Of a stretch of DNA of 24,608 bases, positions 16,748 through 23,364 are shown in pieces. A program made the translations under genes and the position numbers. The stretch is from Truepera sp. (lineage in GTDB: Bacteria; Deinococcota; Deinococci; Deinococcales; Trueperaceae). The DNA lies in assembly GCA_018333775.1 (NCBI GenBank), contig JAGXSO010000111.1, forward strand, positions 1 through 24,608, in the 5' to 3' direction. The notes under the pieces were generated by a model. The model did no database searches. It saw nothing but the letters and a program-made list of their open reading frames with translations, and was not told where the DNA came from. The first letter of the stretch is position 1. Each line of letters begins with the position of its first letter.

Positions 16748-17302
16748 ATGACAGCGAAAGTTCATTGGAGCACTCGTCTTAAGCAGCTCCTCGGTGGGCT
16801 AGCCCTCCTTGGCGTCGCCTTTTTGATCGGCCTCTACTGGGTAGCACCTAACCTCGCCCGGGCTACTGACAGTTATCTGCCGCGCACTATCACTGAGCTG
16901 CCGGCCGGTGCTATCCGGCTGACCAACCCGGACGGCACTATCGCACGCTTGCCGGTGCGCTTCGCCGGAACCGCCGAGGCTCGCCGCTTCGGCTTGCGTG
17001 ACGCGGGGCCTATGGCACTCAGCACCCTCTTCTTGCTGCACACCCACCCGCGCGAAGTCACCCGACACACCTACCCGATGGAAGGCATCCGGGCGCCCTT
17101 GGAGCTAGCCGTCATCGACTCTGCTGGCACGGTCGTGGAGGTTAGGCGAGTTGAGCCGGGCACGCCCTCCGTAGCCATCACGGTGCGCCACCGCTGGGTG
17201 TTAGCGGCCAAGGCAGGCCTCTTCGCGCACTACGGGATCGCCGTAGAGTCCGCTCTTGACGTGGAGGACATCATCACCAAGGCGGTAGTCGCCGGTAGCT
17301 AG
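16748..17302 (+). CDS. Membrane-anchored DUF192 protein
   Basis: 184 residues from ATG 16748. AGGAGG at 16735-16740 is 7 nt away; the in-frame TTG at 16742 is only 1 nt away and is rejected. Residues 14-32 are a single hydrophobic helix, a membrane anchor or uncleaved signal. The rest has the DUF192 pattern: LPVRFAGTAEARRFGL, then HTYPMEGIRAPLELAVIDSAGTVVEVRRVEPG, and VRHRWVLAAKAGLFAHYGI. Family knowledge: small exported or anchored beta-rich proteins of unknown function. It sits behind the PspC-domain gene with its own promoter and ends 16 nt before a strong terminator. Confidence 0.82.
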   Translation: MTAKVHWSTRLKQLLGGLALLGVAFLIGLYWVAPNLARATDSYLPRTITELPAGAIRLTNPDGTIARLPVRFAGTAEARRFGLRDAGPMALSTLFLLHTHPREVTRHTYPMEGIRAPLELAVIDSAGTVVEVRRVEPGTPSVAITVRHRWVLAAKAGLFAHYGIAVESALDVEDIITKAVVAGS

Positions 17303-17317
17303 CGCCTGATTTCTAGT

Positions 17318-17343
17318 GCCGGGGTTAAAGCCCCGGCTTTTTT
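17318..17343 (+). terminator. Intrinsic terminator after the DUF192 gene
   Basis: GCCGGGG at 17318-17324 pairs with CCCCGGC at 17331-17337 over a 6-nt loop, followed by six T. It ends the plus-strand unit just before the convergent TetR gene. On the minus strand the T-run is missing, so it is mainly one-directional. Confidence 0.95.
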
Positions 17344-17353
17344 GTGGGCAGCG

Positions 17354-17914
17354 CTAGGCAAATACCACCGTCCGTGTCGGCTCGATAATCAACGCGGCGT
17401 AGATCTCCCCCATCCGCTCCGGCGGATAGGGCATATCGCGCTTAAGCCACCAGTCGATCAGCGCCAGAAACGAGGCGATGATATGGTTAGCGGCGATCTC
17501 AATCGGCACCGGACTGTTAGGACGTTCGTGGTAGGTGTCTAGCACACCTTGTACGCCGATTTCTTGAACGCGCCGCAAGAGGTCGCTCGAGCCCCGGCTA
17601 GCGAGCAACACCCGGTAGAGGGCGCCGTTCTGCTGAGCATGGGTGAAGACCAGCCGACCGGTGGTGCGGGGGTCAGTCACGCTGGAGCTAGGCTGCACCA
17701 ACGCCATTAGCTCTTCCAGCATCGCCTCGAGCACGTCACCCAACAGCGCCTCCTTGTCGCGGTAGTGGCGGAAGAAGGTGGCGTAGCCGATGCCCGCTCG
17801 CTCGGTAATATCGCGGATCGACACCGCCTCGTAGCCCTTCTCCAGCGTGAGCGCAATCAGCGCATCGGTCATCAGGCGGCGGGTACGGCGGATGCGGCGA
17901 TCGAGTTCGCTCAT
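17354..17914 (-). CDS. TetR-family transcriptional regulator
   Basis: 186 residues from ATG 17914 on the minus strand. The frame is open 18 codons further upstream, but those residues do not fit the family, and TAGAAT lies 8 nt before this ATG as in a leaderless start. The TetR helix-turn-helix is at about 31-57 (AVSIRDITERAGIGYATFFRHYRDKEAL). The ligand-binding part is helical and not assignable. Family knowledge: TetR regulators usually repress a divergent neighbour and themselves until a small hydrophobic ligand binds. Here the divergent neighbour is a cytochrome P450 with 187 nt between the starts, so it probably controls that gene and senses its substrate (inference). Confidence 0.9.
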   Translation of the reverse strand: MSELDRRIRRTRRLMTDALIALTLEKGYEAVSIRDITERAGIGYATFFRHYRDKEALLGDVLEAMLEELMALVQPSSSVTDPRTTGRLVFTHAQQNGALYRVLLASRGSSDLLRRVQEIGVQGVLDTYHERPNSPVPIEIAANHIIASFLALIDWWLKRDMPYPPERMGEIYAALIIEPTRTVVFA

Positions 17915-17978
17915 GATGCCCGATTCTATCGCCTGGACTGGCCGACCCGCTTCTGTTATGGCAACCACAGTGCAACTT

Positions 17979-17997
17979 ATGATTTATTCTGTATCAT
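17979..17997. promoter_or_regulatory. Possible TetR operator in the divergent region
   Basis: ATGAT (17979-17983) and ATCAT (17993-17997) form a 5-bp inverted repeat with a 9-nt centre in an AT-rich stretch, 65 nt upstream of the TetR start. The symmetry is modest and the stretch could equally be promoter sequence. Confidence 0.3.
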
Positions 17998-18008
17998 ATC
18001 ATCCAGTA

Positions 18009-18043
18009 GCTACCCCGGCACTAAGATAACCGCCTGGGGTAGC
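18009..18043. repeat. Inverted repeat in the P450 upstream region
   Basis: GCTACCCC (18009-18016) pairs exactly with GGGGTAGC (18036-18043) over a 19-nt gap. Four more pairs (AGTA with TACT) extend the stem if a 2-nt bulge is allowed, and the TACT is then the first base block of the octamer array. It could be an operator or a leader hairpin. Confidence 0.6.
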
Positions 18044-18045
18044 CC

Positions 18046-18081
18046 TACTTGCATACTCGAATACTTGAATACTCGACTACC
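18046..18081 (+). repeat. TACTYGAA octamer array C, upstream of P450 gene
   Basis: Units TACTTGCA, TACTCGAA, TACTTGAA, TACTCGAC, then TACC, with an 8-nt step. It ends 20 nt before ATG 18102, followed by CTTTT and the AGGAG ribosome site. Confidence 0.88.
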
Positions 18082-18101
18082 GCTTTTCCTAGGAGATGCC
18101 G

Positions 18102-19271
18102 ATGTCAACTTCGCCCCCTAACGCCAGCCACTCGAAAACTACCCGCTGCCCCGCGCGCGGTAAGCTCGAGCCGGACGCTAGCGGTGTCTGGCACGCCTAC
18201 AGCCACGCCGATATCAAAGCCCTGTTGCGCCTAGACGGCACCCGGCAGGCCGGCTTCAAGGCCGAGTTAGTCGGCAAGATGCCCCGCGGCATACGCCTAC
18301 CGGTGCTCTATCAAGAAGGGACAGAGCACCGCACGCAACGCAGCGAGATCGCTAAGTTCTTCACCCCGGCCACCATCAGCAAGAGCTATCGGCCGTTCAT
18401 GGAGGGCCTAGCCGACGCGCTAGTCGCCGATTTAAAGCGCACCAAGCAGGCCGATCTGAGCGCTCTTAGCATGACCTTGGCGGTGCAGGTGGCCGCTCAG
18501 GTGGTGGGGCTGACCGACAGCCGGCTGCCGGGGATGGACCAGCGCATCGACAGCTTCTTCGATCAGCCGCGTGACAATGCCTCGCGGCTCGAGCGTTCTC
18601 TGAAGCTGGTGCTAAATCAGTGGCGGATGGCTAAGTTTTATCTCCTTGATGTCCGGCCCGCCATCGCCGCGCGGCGCAAAGCACCCCGCGAGGACGTGAT
18701 CTCGCACCTGCTGAGTAAGGGCTATAAGGACCTGGAGATCCTAACCGAGTGCGTTACCTACGGCGCCGCTGGGATGGCTACCACTCGTGAGTTTATCTCG
18801 GTGGCGGCCTGGCACCTGCTGGAAGACCCTGAGCTGCGGGCTAACTACCTGGCCGGCGACGAAGCAGCGCGCCACCGGCTGTTGCAGGAGCTGCTCAGGC
18901 TCGAGCCGGTAGTCGGACACCTCTATCGCACCGCCGAGCGCGACCTCACGCTCGAGCGCGCTGGCGAACCTGTCACTATCCCGGCTGGGGCGCGCATCGA
19001 TCTGCACATCGCGGCGGCTAACACCGACACTGAGGCGGTAGGCCCCGAGCCGCATTGCATCAGGGCTCGAGCCCTCGCGCAGCCTGCCGCCATGAGCTTT
19101 GGCGACGGGCATCACCGCTGCCCCGGGGCCTACATCGCCATTTTTGAGAGCGAGATCTTCTTGCAGCGGCTGCTGGCCCTTGACCTTCGCATCGTTAAGC
19201 CGCCCACGGTTAGCTTCAGCGACCTCACTCAGGGCTACGAACTGCGTGACTTTATCGTGGCGGTAGTCTAA
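18102..19271 (+). CDS. Cytochrome P450
   Basis: 389 residues from ATG 18102. AGGAG lies 6 nt upstream; the ATG at 18096 touches the ribosome site and is rejected. The heme-binding loop is FGDGHHRCPG with ligand C340. The ExxR motif is E263-L-L-R266, and the I-helix motif is AGMATT at 223-228. In that motif the usual acidic residue before threonine is Ala226, so proton delivery may differ from textbook P450s. The protein is soluble, with no membrane anchor. Family knowledge: P450s insert oxygen into small hydrophobic molecules using electrons from a ferredoxin and reductase; no such partner is encoded here. Its regulation is probably by the divergent TetR protein. The stop codon lies inside a -10-like box for the next gene. 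Confidence 0.93.
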   Translation: MSTSPPNASHSKTTRCPARGKLEPDASGVWHAYSHADIKALLRLDGTRQAGFKAELVGKMPRGIRLPVLYQEGTEHRTQRSEIAKFFTPATISKSYRPFMEGLADALVADLKRTKQADLSALSMTLAVQVAAQVVGLTDSRLPGMDQRIDSFFDQPRDNASRLERSLKLVLNQWRMAKFYLLDVRPAIAARRKAPREDVISHLLSKGYKDLEILTECVTYGAAGMATTREFISVAAWHLLEDPELRANYLAGDEAARHRLLQELLRLEPVVGHLYRTAERDLTLERAGEPVTIPAGARIDLHIAAANTDTEAVGPEPHCIRARALAQPAAMSFGDGHHRCPGAYIAIFESEIFLQRLLALDLRIVKPPTVSFSDLTQGYELRDFIVAVV

Positions 19272-19282
19272 GATACTCCCTG

Positions 19283-20071
19283 GTGAAAGAGATTACCAGC
19301 CCCAGTAACCCCGAGGTGAAGGCGCTCGTAGGCTTGCGCGAGCGGCGCGAACGGGAGCGCCAGGGCCGCTTTATCATCGAGGGGACGCGCGAGCTGACAA
19401 CTGCGCTGACCGCGGGGGTCAAGTTGACGCGGCTATACCGCTGCCCGGCGCTATTGCGGCCCGAGGCGGCGGCGCTGATTAAGGCCGTCCCGCCCGAAGT
19501 AGTGCAAATCGAGGTAGCACCAGCGGTCTTTGCCAAGATCAGCTACCGTGACAACCCTGACGGCCTCTTGGCGGTCGCCGAGCGCCGAGCGAGCCCTCTT
19601 AGCACCCTGCAACTGCCCAGTGACGCGTTGGTACTAGTGCTCGACGGGCTAGAAAAGCCCGGCAACCTGGGAGCTATTATCCGCACCGCCGACGGCGCCG
19701 GTCTTGACGCGGTGCTCTTAAGCGGCAGCGGCACCGATCTGGAAAATCCCAACGTAATCCGCGCCAGCCTGGGCACGGTCTTCAGCCGCTCGGTCATCGA
19801 AGCCGACGGCGCGGCGCTGCTGGCTTGGCTGCGCACCCAGGGCTTTCGCTTGATAGCCGCCACGCCACACGCCGGCGCCAGCTATTGGGACGCCGACTTT
19901 ACCGGCCAGGTCGCCATCGTGCTCGGTGCAGAGCACGCCGGGCTGAGCCCAGCCTGGCTGGCGGCTGCTGAAATAAAAGTCAGCATCCCCATGCGCGGGC
20001 TGGCCGATAGCCTCAACGTAGCTACTGCCGGGGCGCTGCTAATCTACGAAGCGCTGCGGCAGCGGCGTTAA
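19283..20071 (+). CDS. TrmH/SpoU-family RNA 2'-O-ribose methyltransferase
   Basis: 262 residues from GTG 19283. It has an N-terminal substrate-binding domain (about 1-100, with GRFIIEGTREL), then the knotted SPOUT domain. Motif 1 is GNLGAIIRTADGAG (127-140), motif 2 is VLGAEHAGLSP (213-223), and motif 3 is IPMRGLADSLNVATAGALL (235-253). Family knowledge: these enzymes transfer methyl from SAM to a ribose 2'-OH of rRNA or tRNA; those with the extra N-terminal domain mostly act on 23S rRNA. The target is not decidable here. TAAGAT (19269-19274), overlapping the P450 stop, lies 8 nt before the start, so a leaderless transcript is possible. Confidence 0.92.
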   Translation: MKEITSPSNPEVKALVGLRERRERERQGRFIIEGTRELTTALTAGVKLTRLYRCPALLRPEAAALIKAVPPEVVQIEVAPAVFAKISYRDNPDGLLAVAERRASPLSTLQLPSDALVLVLDGLEKPGNLGAIIRTADGAGLDAVLLSGSGTDLENPNVIRASLGTVFSRSVIEADGAALLAWLRTQGFRLIAATPHAGASYWDADFTGQVAIVLGAEHAGLSPAWLAAAEIKVSIPMRGLADSLNVATAGALLIYEALRQRR

Positions 20072-20124
20072 CTCCGACCACCTAGCAGTCCACGCACCAA
20101 GGCCCTTACCGGTAAGATAGGGCG

Positions 20125-20985
20125 ATGATCCGCCACGCCCTGTTGCAGTTCAAACCGTCCAAGGGGCGGCTTACGGCTACCCTTCAGCGGCTAGCCGAGC
20201 GGCTCGCCCCGCTCAAAGACCAAGGGATCGAGGTAGTTACACTGCCTGAGACCGCGCTCTCGGGCTACTTTTTGCAAGCCGGGGTGCGCGAGCAGGCGCT
20301 CACCGCCGAGCAGGTAGTGGCGCTGCTGCAAGAGGTACTGGTTGAGCTTAAGTGGACCGCTCCCATAGACCTCTGCCTGGGCTTTTTTGAGCGCTACCAG
20401 GACGACTTCTTTAACAGCGCCCTGTACGCTGAGTTCAACACCCCTATGGCCGGCATCCGCCACATTCACCGCAAGCTATTCTTGCCGACCTACGGCGTTT
20501 TTGATGAGGAGCGCTACGTCTCGCGCGGGCAGCGGCTCGATGCTTTTGCCACGCGCTTTGGCCGGGCCGGCATCCTGATCTGTGAGGACGCCTGGCACAG
20601 CAGCACCGCCGCGGTGCTGGCCCTCAAGGGAGCCGAAGTGCTCTACATCCCGATGGTCAGCCCGGCCCGCGACCTGGTGGGCCCGGCTCCCGCCAACGCC
20701 CGCCGGTGGCTCGCTACTGCCGAAGGGATCGCCGCCGAGCACGGCGTCTTTGTCATTACCACCAGCCTGGTCGGCTTCGAGGGGGGCAAGGGGATGGTCG
20801 GCTTTTCGCACGCCGTTAACCCTTACGGCCAGTTGATAGCTCAGGGACCGCTGTTCGAGGAGGCGGTGGTGCTGGTCGACCTCCACTTAGATGTCATCCA
20901 GGTGGCCCGCTACGAAACTCCGCTCTTGGCCGACCTGCGGGCCAACCTGGCCCCTTTGATCCGCAGCTTCCAGGAGGCGCTGTGA
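20125..20985 (+). CDS. Nitrilase-superfamily amidohydrolase, probable glutaminase partner of NadE
   Basis: 286 residues from ATG 20125. The catalytic triad is complete: E42 (TLPETALSGYF), K117 (HRKLFLPTYGVFDE) and C153 (ILICEDAWHS). The CEDAW form of the cysteine motif resembles that of the amidase domain of glutamine-dependent NAD synthetases. Family knowledge: these enzymes hydrolyse C-N bonds, and in NAD synthetase the domain frees ammonia from glutamine. The gene overlaps nadE by 4 nt, which favours that role, acting as a separate subunit (inference). An independent amidase such as an omega-amidase is the alternative. TAAGAT (20113-20118) ends 6 nt before the ATG, a leaderless-style start with no Shine-Dalgarno. 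Confidence 0.88.
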   Translation: MIRHALLQFKPSKGRLTATLQRLAERLAPLKDQGIEVVTLPETALSGYFLQAGVREQALTAEQVVALLQEVLVELKWTAPIDLCLGFFERYQDDFFNSALYAEFNTPMAGIRHIHRKLFLPTYGVFDEERYVSRGQRLDAFATRFGRAGILICEDAWHSSTAAVLALKGAEVLYIPMVSPARDLVGPAPANARRWLATAEGIAAEHGVFVITTSLVGFEGGKGMVGFSHAVNPYGQLIAQGPLFEEAVVLVDLHLDVIQVARYETPLLADLRANLAPLIRSFQEAL

Positions 20986-21830
20986 GTGTGCCGTTGATTA
21001 AGGCCAACGGCCGCCCGCAGCAGCTGCTCGAGCTCAACCTTGAGATGCTCACCGATTTTCTGGTAACTTTCCTGCGCGACGAGGTGGGTCGCAAGGGCTT
21101 TAGCAAGGTGCTGGTGGCCCTGTCCGGTGGGGTCGACTCGGCGGTGACCTGCTACTTAGCCGCTAACGCCTTTGGGCCACAGCAAGTCTATGCCCTTAGG
21201 CTGCCTTATCAAAGCTCGAGCCCCGACTCGCTGGAGCACGCGCAGCTAGTCATCGAAGCGCTCGGCATCCACAGCCGGACCATCGACATTACCGCGGCAG
21301 TGGACGGGTACGCCAAGCTCGTTGCGGACATGACCCCCCACCGCAAGGGGAACTTGATGAGCCGGGTCAGGATGATGATCGGCTTTGACCAGTCGCTGGC
21401 GCTTAACGCCCTCCCACTCGGCACCGGCAACAAGACTGAGCGGATGTTCGGCTACTACACCTGGCACGGCGACGACGCCCCGCCGGTCAACCCCTTAGGC
21501 GACCTGTTCAAGACCCAGGTCTGGGCCCTGGCCAAGCACCTGGGTGTGCCGGAGGTGATCATCGGCAAGCCACCCAGCGCCGACCTGATCCCCGGCCAGT
21601 CGGACGAAAGCGATCTGGGCATCAGTTACGAGCGCGGCGACACTATTCTGGCCCACCTGATGGCCGGCTATGAGGAGGCCTATTTGCTAAGTCTAGGCTT
21701 TAGCGAAAGCGAGCTGGCGCTGGTCAAGGGGCTGGTGGCCAGGACCCACTGGAAGCGCAAGCCGCCCATTAGCGCCGTGATCTCAAGCACCGCCATCGAC
21801 GAGTTCTATCTGCGGCCGGTGGACTACTGA
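20982..21830 (+). CDS. nadE: NAD synthetase (ammonia-type domain)
   Basis: 282 residues from GTG 20982, in a GTGA overlap with the stop of the upstream amidase, so the two are coupled. It makes NAD from nicotinate adenine dinucleotide, ATP and ammonia. The ATP pyrophosphatase P-loop is LSGGVDSAV at 47-55. Further family blocks are GTGNKTERMFGYYTWHGDD, NPLGDLFKTQVWALAKHLGVP and the PSADLIPGQSDESDLGISYE segment. The length is that of stand-alone NadE without the nitrilase domain. Pairing with a separate glutaminase-like subunit would let it use glutamine. Confidence 0.94.
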   Translation: MSVPLIKANGRPQQLLELNLEMLTDFLVTFLRDEVGRKGFSKVLVALSGGVDSAVTCYLAANAFGPQQVYALRLPYQSSSPDSLEHAQLVIEALGIHSRTIDITAAVDGYAKLVADMTPHRKGNLMSRVRMMIGFDQSLALNALPLGTGNKTERMFGYYTWHGDDAPPVNPLGDLFKTQVWALAKHLGVPEVIIGKPPSADLIPGQSDESDLGISYERGDTILAHLMAGYEEAYLLSLGFSESELALVKGLVARTHWKRKPPISAVISSTAIDEFYLRPVDY

Positions 21831-21869
21831 GGAATTGCTCATGAACTATCGTTTACCATCAGCGAAGTG

Positions 21870-22010
21870 CCGAGGCGAAGCCGTACCGAGGATGAAAAGG
21901 CGATCAGTCTTTCAGCTGGTCAGGCTATCAGCAAAACCGCTGGCTGACAGAATTACTCGGGCGAAGCCTTCTGAGAGCCTGAGAGCCTGCTGGGCTTAAG
22001 GGTTTCGCCC
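21870..22010. repeat. Mosaic intergenic repeat (copy 2): GGCGAAGCC modules and CTATCAGG-like units
   Basis: Holds CCGAGGCGAAGCCGTAC (21870-21886), degenerate CTATCAGG-like units (about 21903-21932), a hairpin (CTATCAGC and GCTGACAG), ATTACTCGGGCGAAGCCTT (21952-21970) and GAGAGCCTGAGAG leading into GGTTTCGCCC. The two GGCGAAGCC modules match copy 1 (8739-8755 and 8703-8721) exactly but in the opposite order. This fills most of the 226-nt gap between nadE and the amidohydrolase. No gene is seen in it. Confidence 0.8.
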
Positions 22011-22040
22011 TACTTGAATACTCGAATACTTGACTACTGC
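22011..22040 (+). repeat. TACTYGAA octamer array D, upstream of M20 amidohydrolase gene
   Basis: Units TACTTGAA, TACTCGAA, TACTTGAC, TACTGC with an 8-nt step. It ends 16 nt before ATG 22057, followed by TTTT and GAGGAGG. Confidence 0.9.
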
Positions 22041-22056
22041 TTTTCGAGGAGGCATC

Positions 22057-23226
22057 ATGGAAGGCATTCGCGAGGCTGCGCAGGCCATAGCAGCCGAGAC
22101 CGTAGCGCTCCGGCGCGACTTTCATCAGCACCCCGAGCTGGCCTTTGAAGAGGTCCGCACCAGCGGCATTGTGGCCGACTACCTGCGGGCCTTAGGGCTG
22201 CCGGTACGGACAGGCTTGGGCCAGACCGGCGTGGTGGCGGTATTAGAGGGGGCTAAGCCGGGTCGCACCGTGCTGGCTCGAGCCGATATGGACGCGCTCC
22301 CGGTGCATGAAGAGCGCGATGTCCCGTACCGCTCACTCAGCGACGGCAAGATGCACGCCTGCGGCCACGACGGCCATACCGCCGTGCTGCTGTCCGTAGC
22401 TAAACTGCTTACGGCCCAGCGGCAGGCGCTGGCCGGGACGGTGGTCTTCATCTTTCAACCGGCTGAGGAGATCGTAGGCGGCGCCCAAGCCATGCTCAAA
22501 GACGGTGCGCTCGAAGGATTTAAGCCGGACGCCGCCATCGGCCTACACCTCAGCAGCGACCACCCTACCGGCACGGTTGCCGTGCGGCCCGGCCCAGCCA
22601 TGGCCGCTACCGACTCTTACCGCATCACCGTGGCAGGCAAAGGCGGCCACGCCGCGCTGCCGCACCAGGCCATCGACCCGATCGCTATCAGCGCCCAGCT
22701 AGTGGTCGGCCTGCAACAGCTCGTCGCGCGCGAAACCGACCCTGCCGACCAGGCGGTCATCAGCATTACCGCCATCCACGGCGGCACCGCTTATAACATC
22801 ATCCCCGAACTGGTCGAGCTTAAGGGGACGCTGCGCACCTTCAAGCCCGAGACGCGCAGCTATCTCCAGTCGCGGCTAAGCGCAACGGTTAGCAGCCTGG
22901 CGGCAAGTTTCCGCGGCCAGGCTGAGCTTTTCTGGCGCAGCAGCTCACCGGCGGTAGTTAACGACCCGGCCATGACGGCAAGGCTTAGAGCGGTAGCCGC
23001 TGGGGCACTAGGTCAGGAGCCCATTGAGCACGCACCGATCATGGGCGGCGACGACATGGCGCTGTGGCTCGCCCAGGCGCCGGGCTGCTACTTCTTTGTG
23101 GGGGCGCGCCATGAGGCCGCCGGTATCGACAAGCCCCATCACCACCCGCAGTTCGATCTCGACGAGGCTTCCTTGCCCATAGCGGTTGAGCTGCTGACCC
23201 GCGGCATCCTCGACTACCTGCGATAA
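22057..23226 (+). CDS. M20D-family amidohydrolase (N-acyl-amino-acid hydrolase type)
   Basis: 389 residues from ATG 22057, with GAGGAGG 5 nt upstream; the frame opens at a TTG in the octamer array, which is rejected. The M20D signatures are DFHQHPELAFEE (21-32), LARADMDALPVHE (73-85), HACGHDGHTA (100-109) with metal ligands C102 and H104, FQPAEE (133-138) with E137/E138, GLHLSS with H164, and GGDDMA followed by HHHP near the C-terminus. Family knowledge: cytoplasmic zinc or manganese enzymes that remove acyl groups from amino acids (hippurate, IAA-amino-acid or N-acetyl-amino-acid hydrolases). Substrate not assignable. The central dimerisation domain is present and the length is normal. Confidence 0.93.
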   Translation: MEGIREAAQAIAAETVALRRDFHQHPELAFEEVRTSGIVADYLRALGLPVRTGLGQTGVVAVLEGAKPGRTVLARADMDALPVHEERDVPYRSLSDGKMHACGHDGHTAVLLSVAKLLTAQRQALAGTVVFIFQPAEEIVGGAQAMLKDGALEGFKPDAAIGLHLSSDHPTGTVAVRPGPAMAATDSYRITVAGKGGHAALPHQAIDPIAISAQLVVGLQQLVARETDPADQAVISITAIHGGTAYNIIPELVELKGTLRTFKPETRSYLQSRLSATVSSLAASFRGQAELFWRSSSPAVVNDPAMTARLRAVAAGALGQEPIEHAPIMGGDDMALWLAQAPGCYFFVGARHEAAGIDKPHHHPQFDLDEASLPIAVELLTRGILDYLR

Positions 23227-23364
23227 CCGGGTAGCGCGTCGGCACGATTTTAGTGATTCCAGTAATAGGGTCGGCTGTCCCTCATCCCAGACGCGCCATG
23301 CAACGTATACTAGACTATATTCAGATAGGCGCCAAGCACTGTGCCTCGGGATGGGAGTGTCCGC

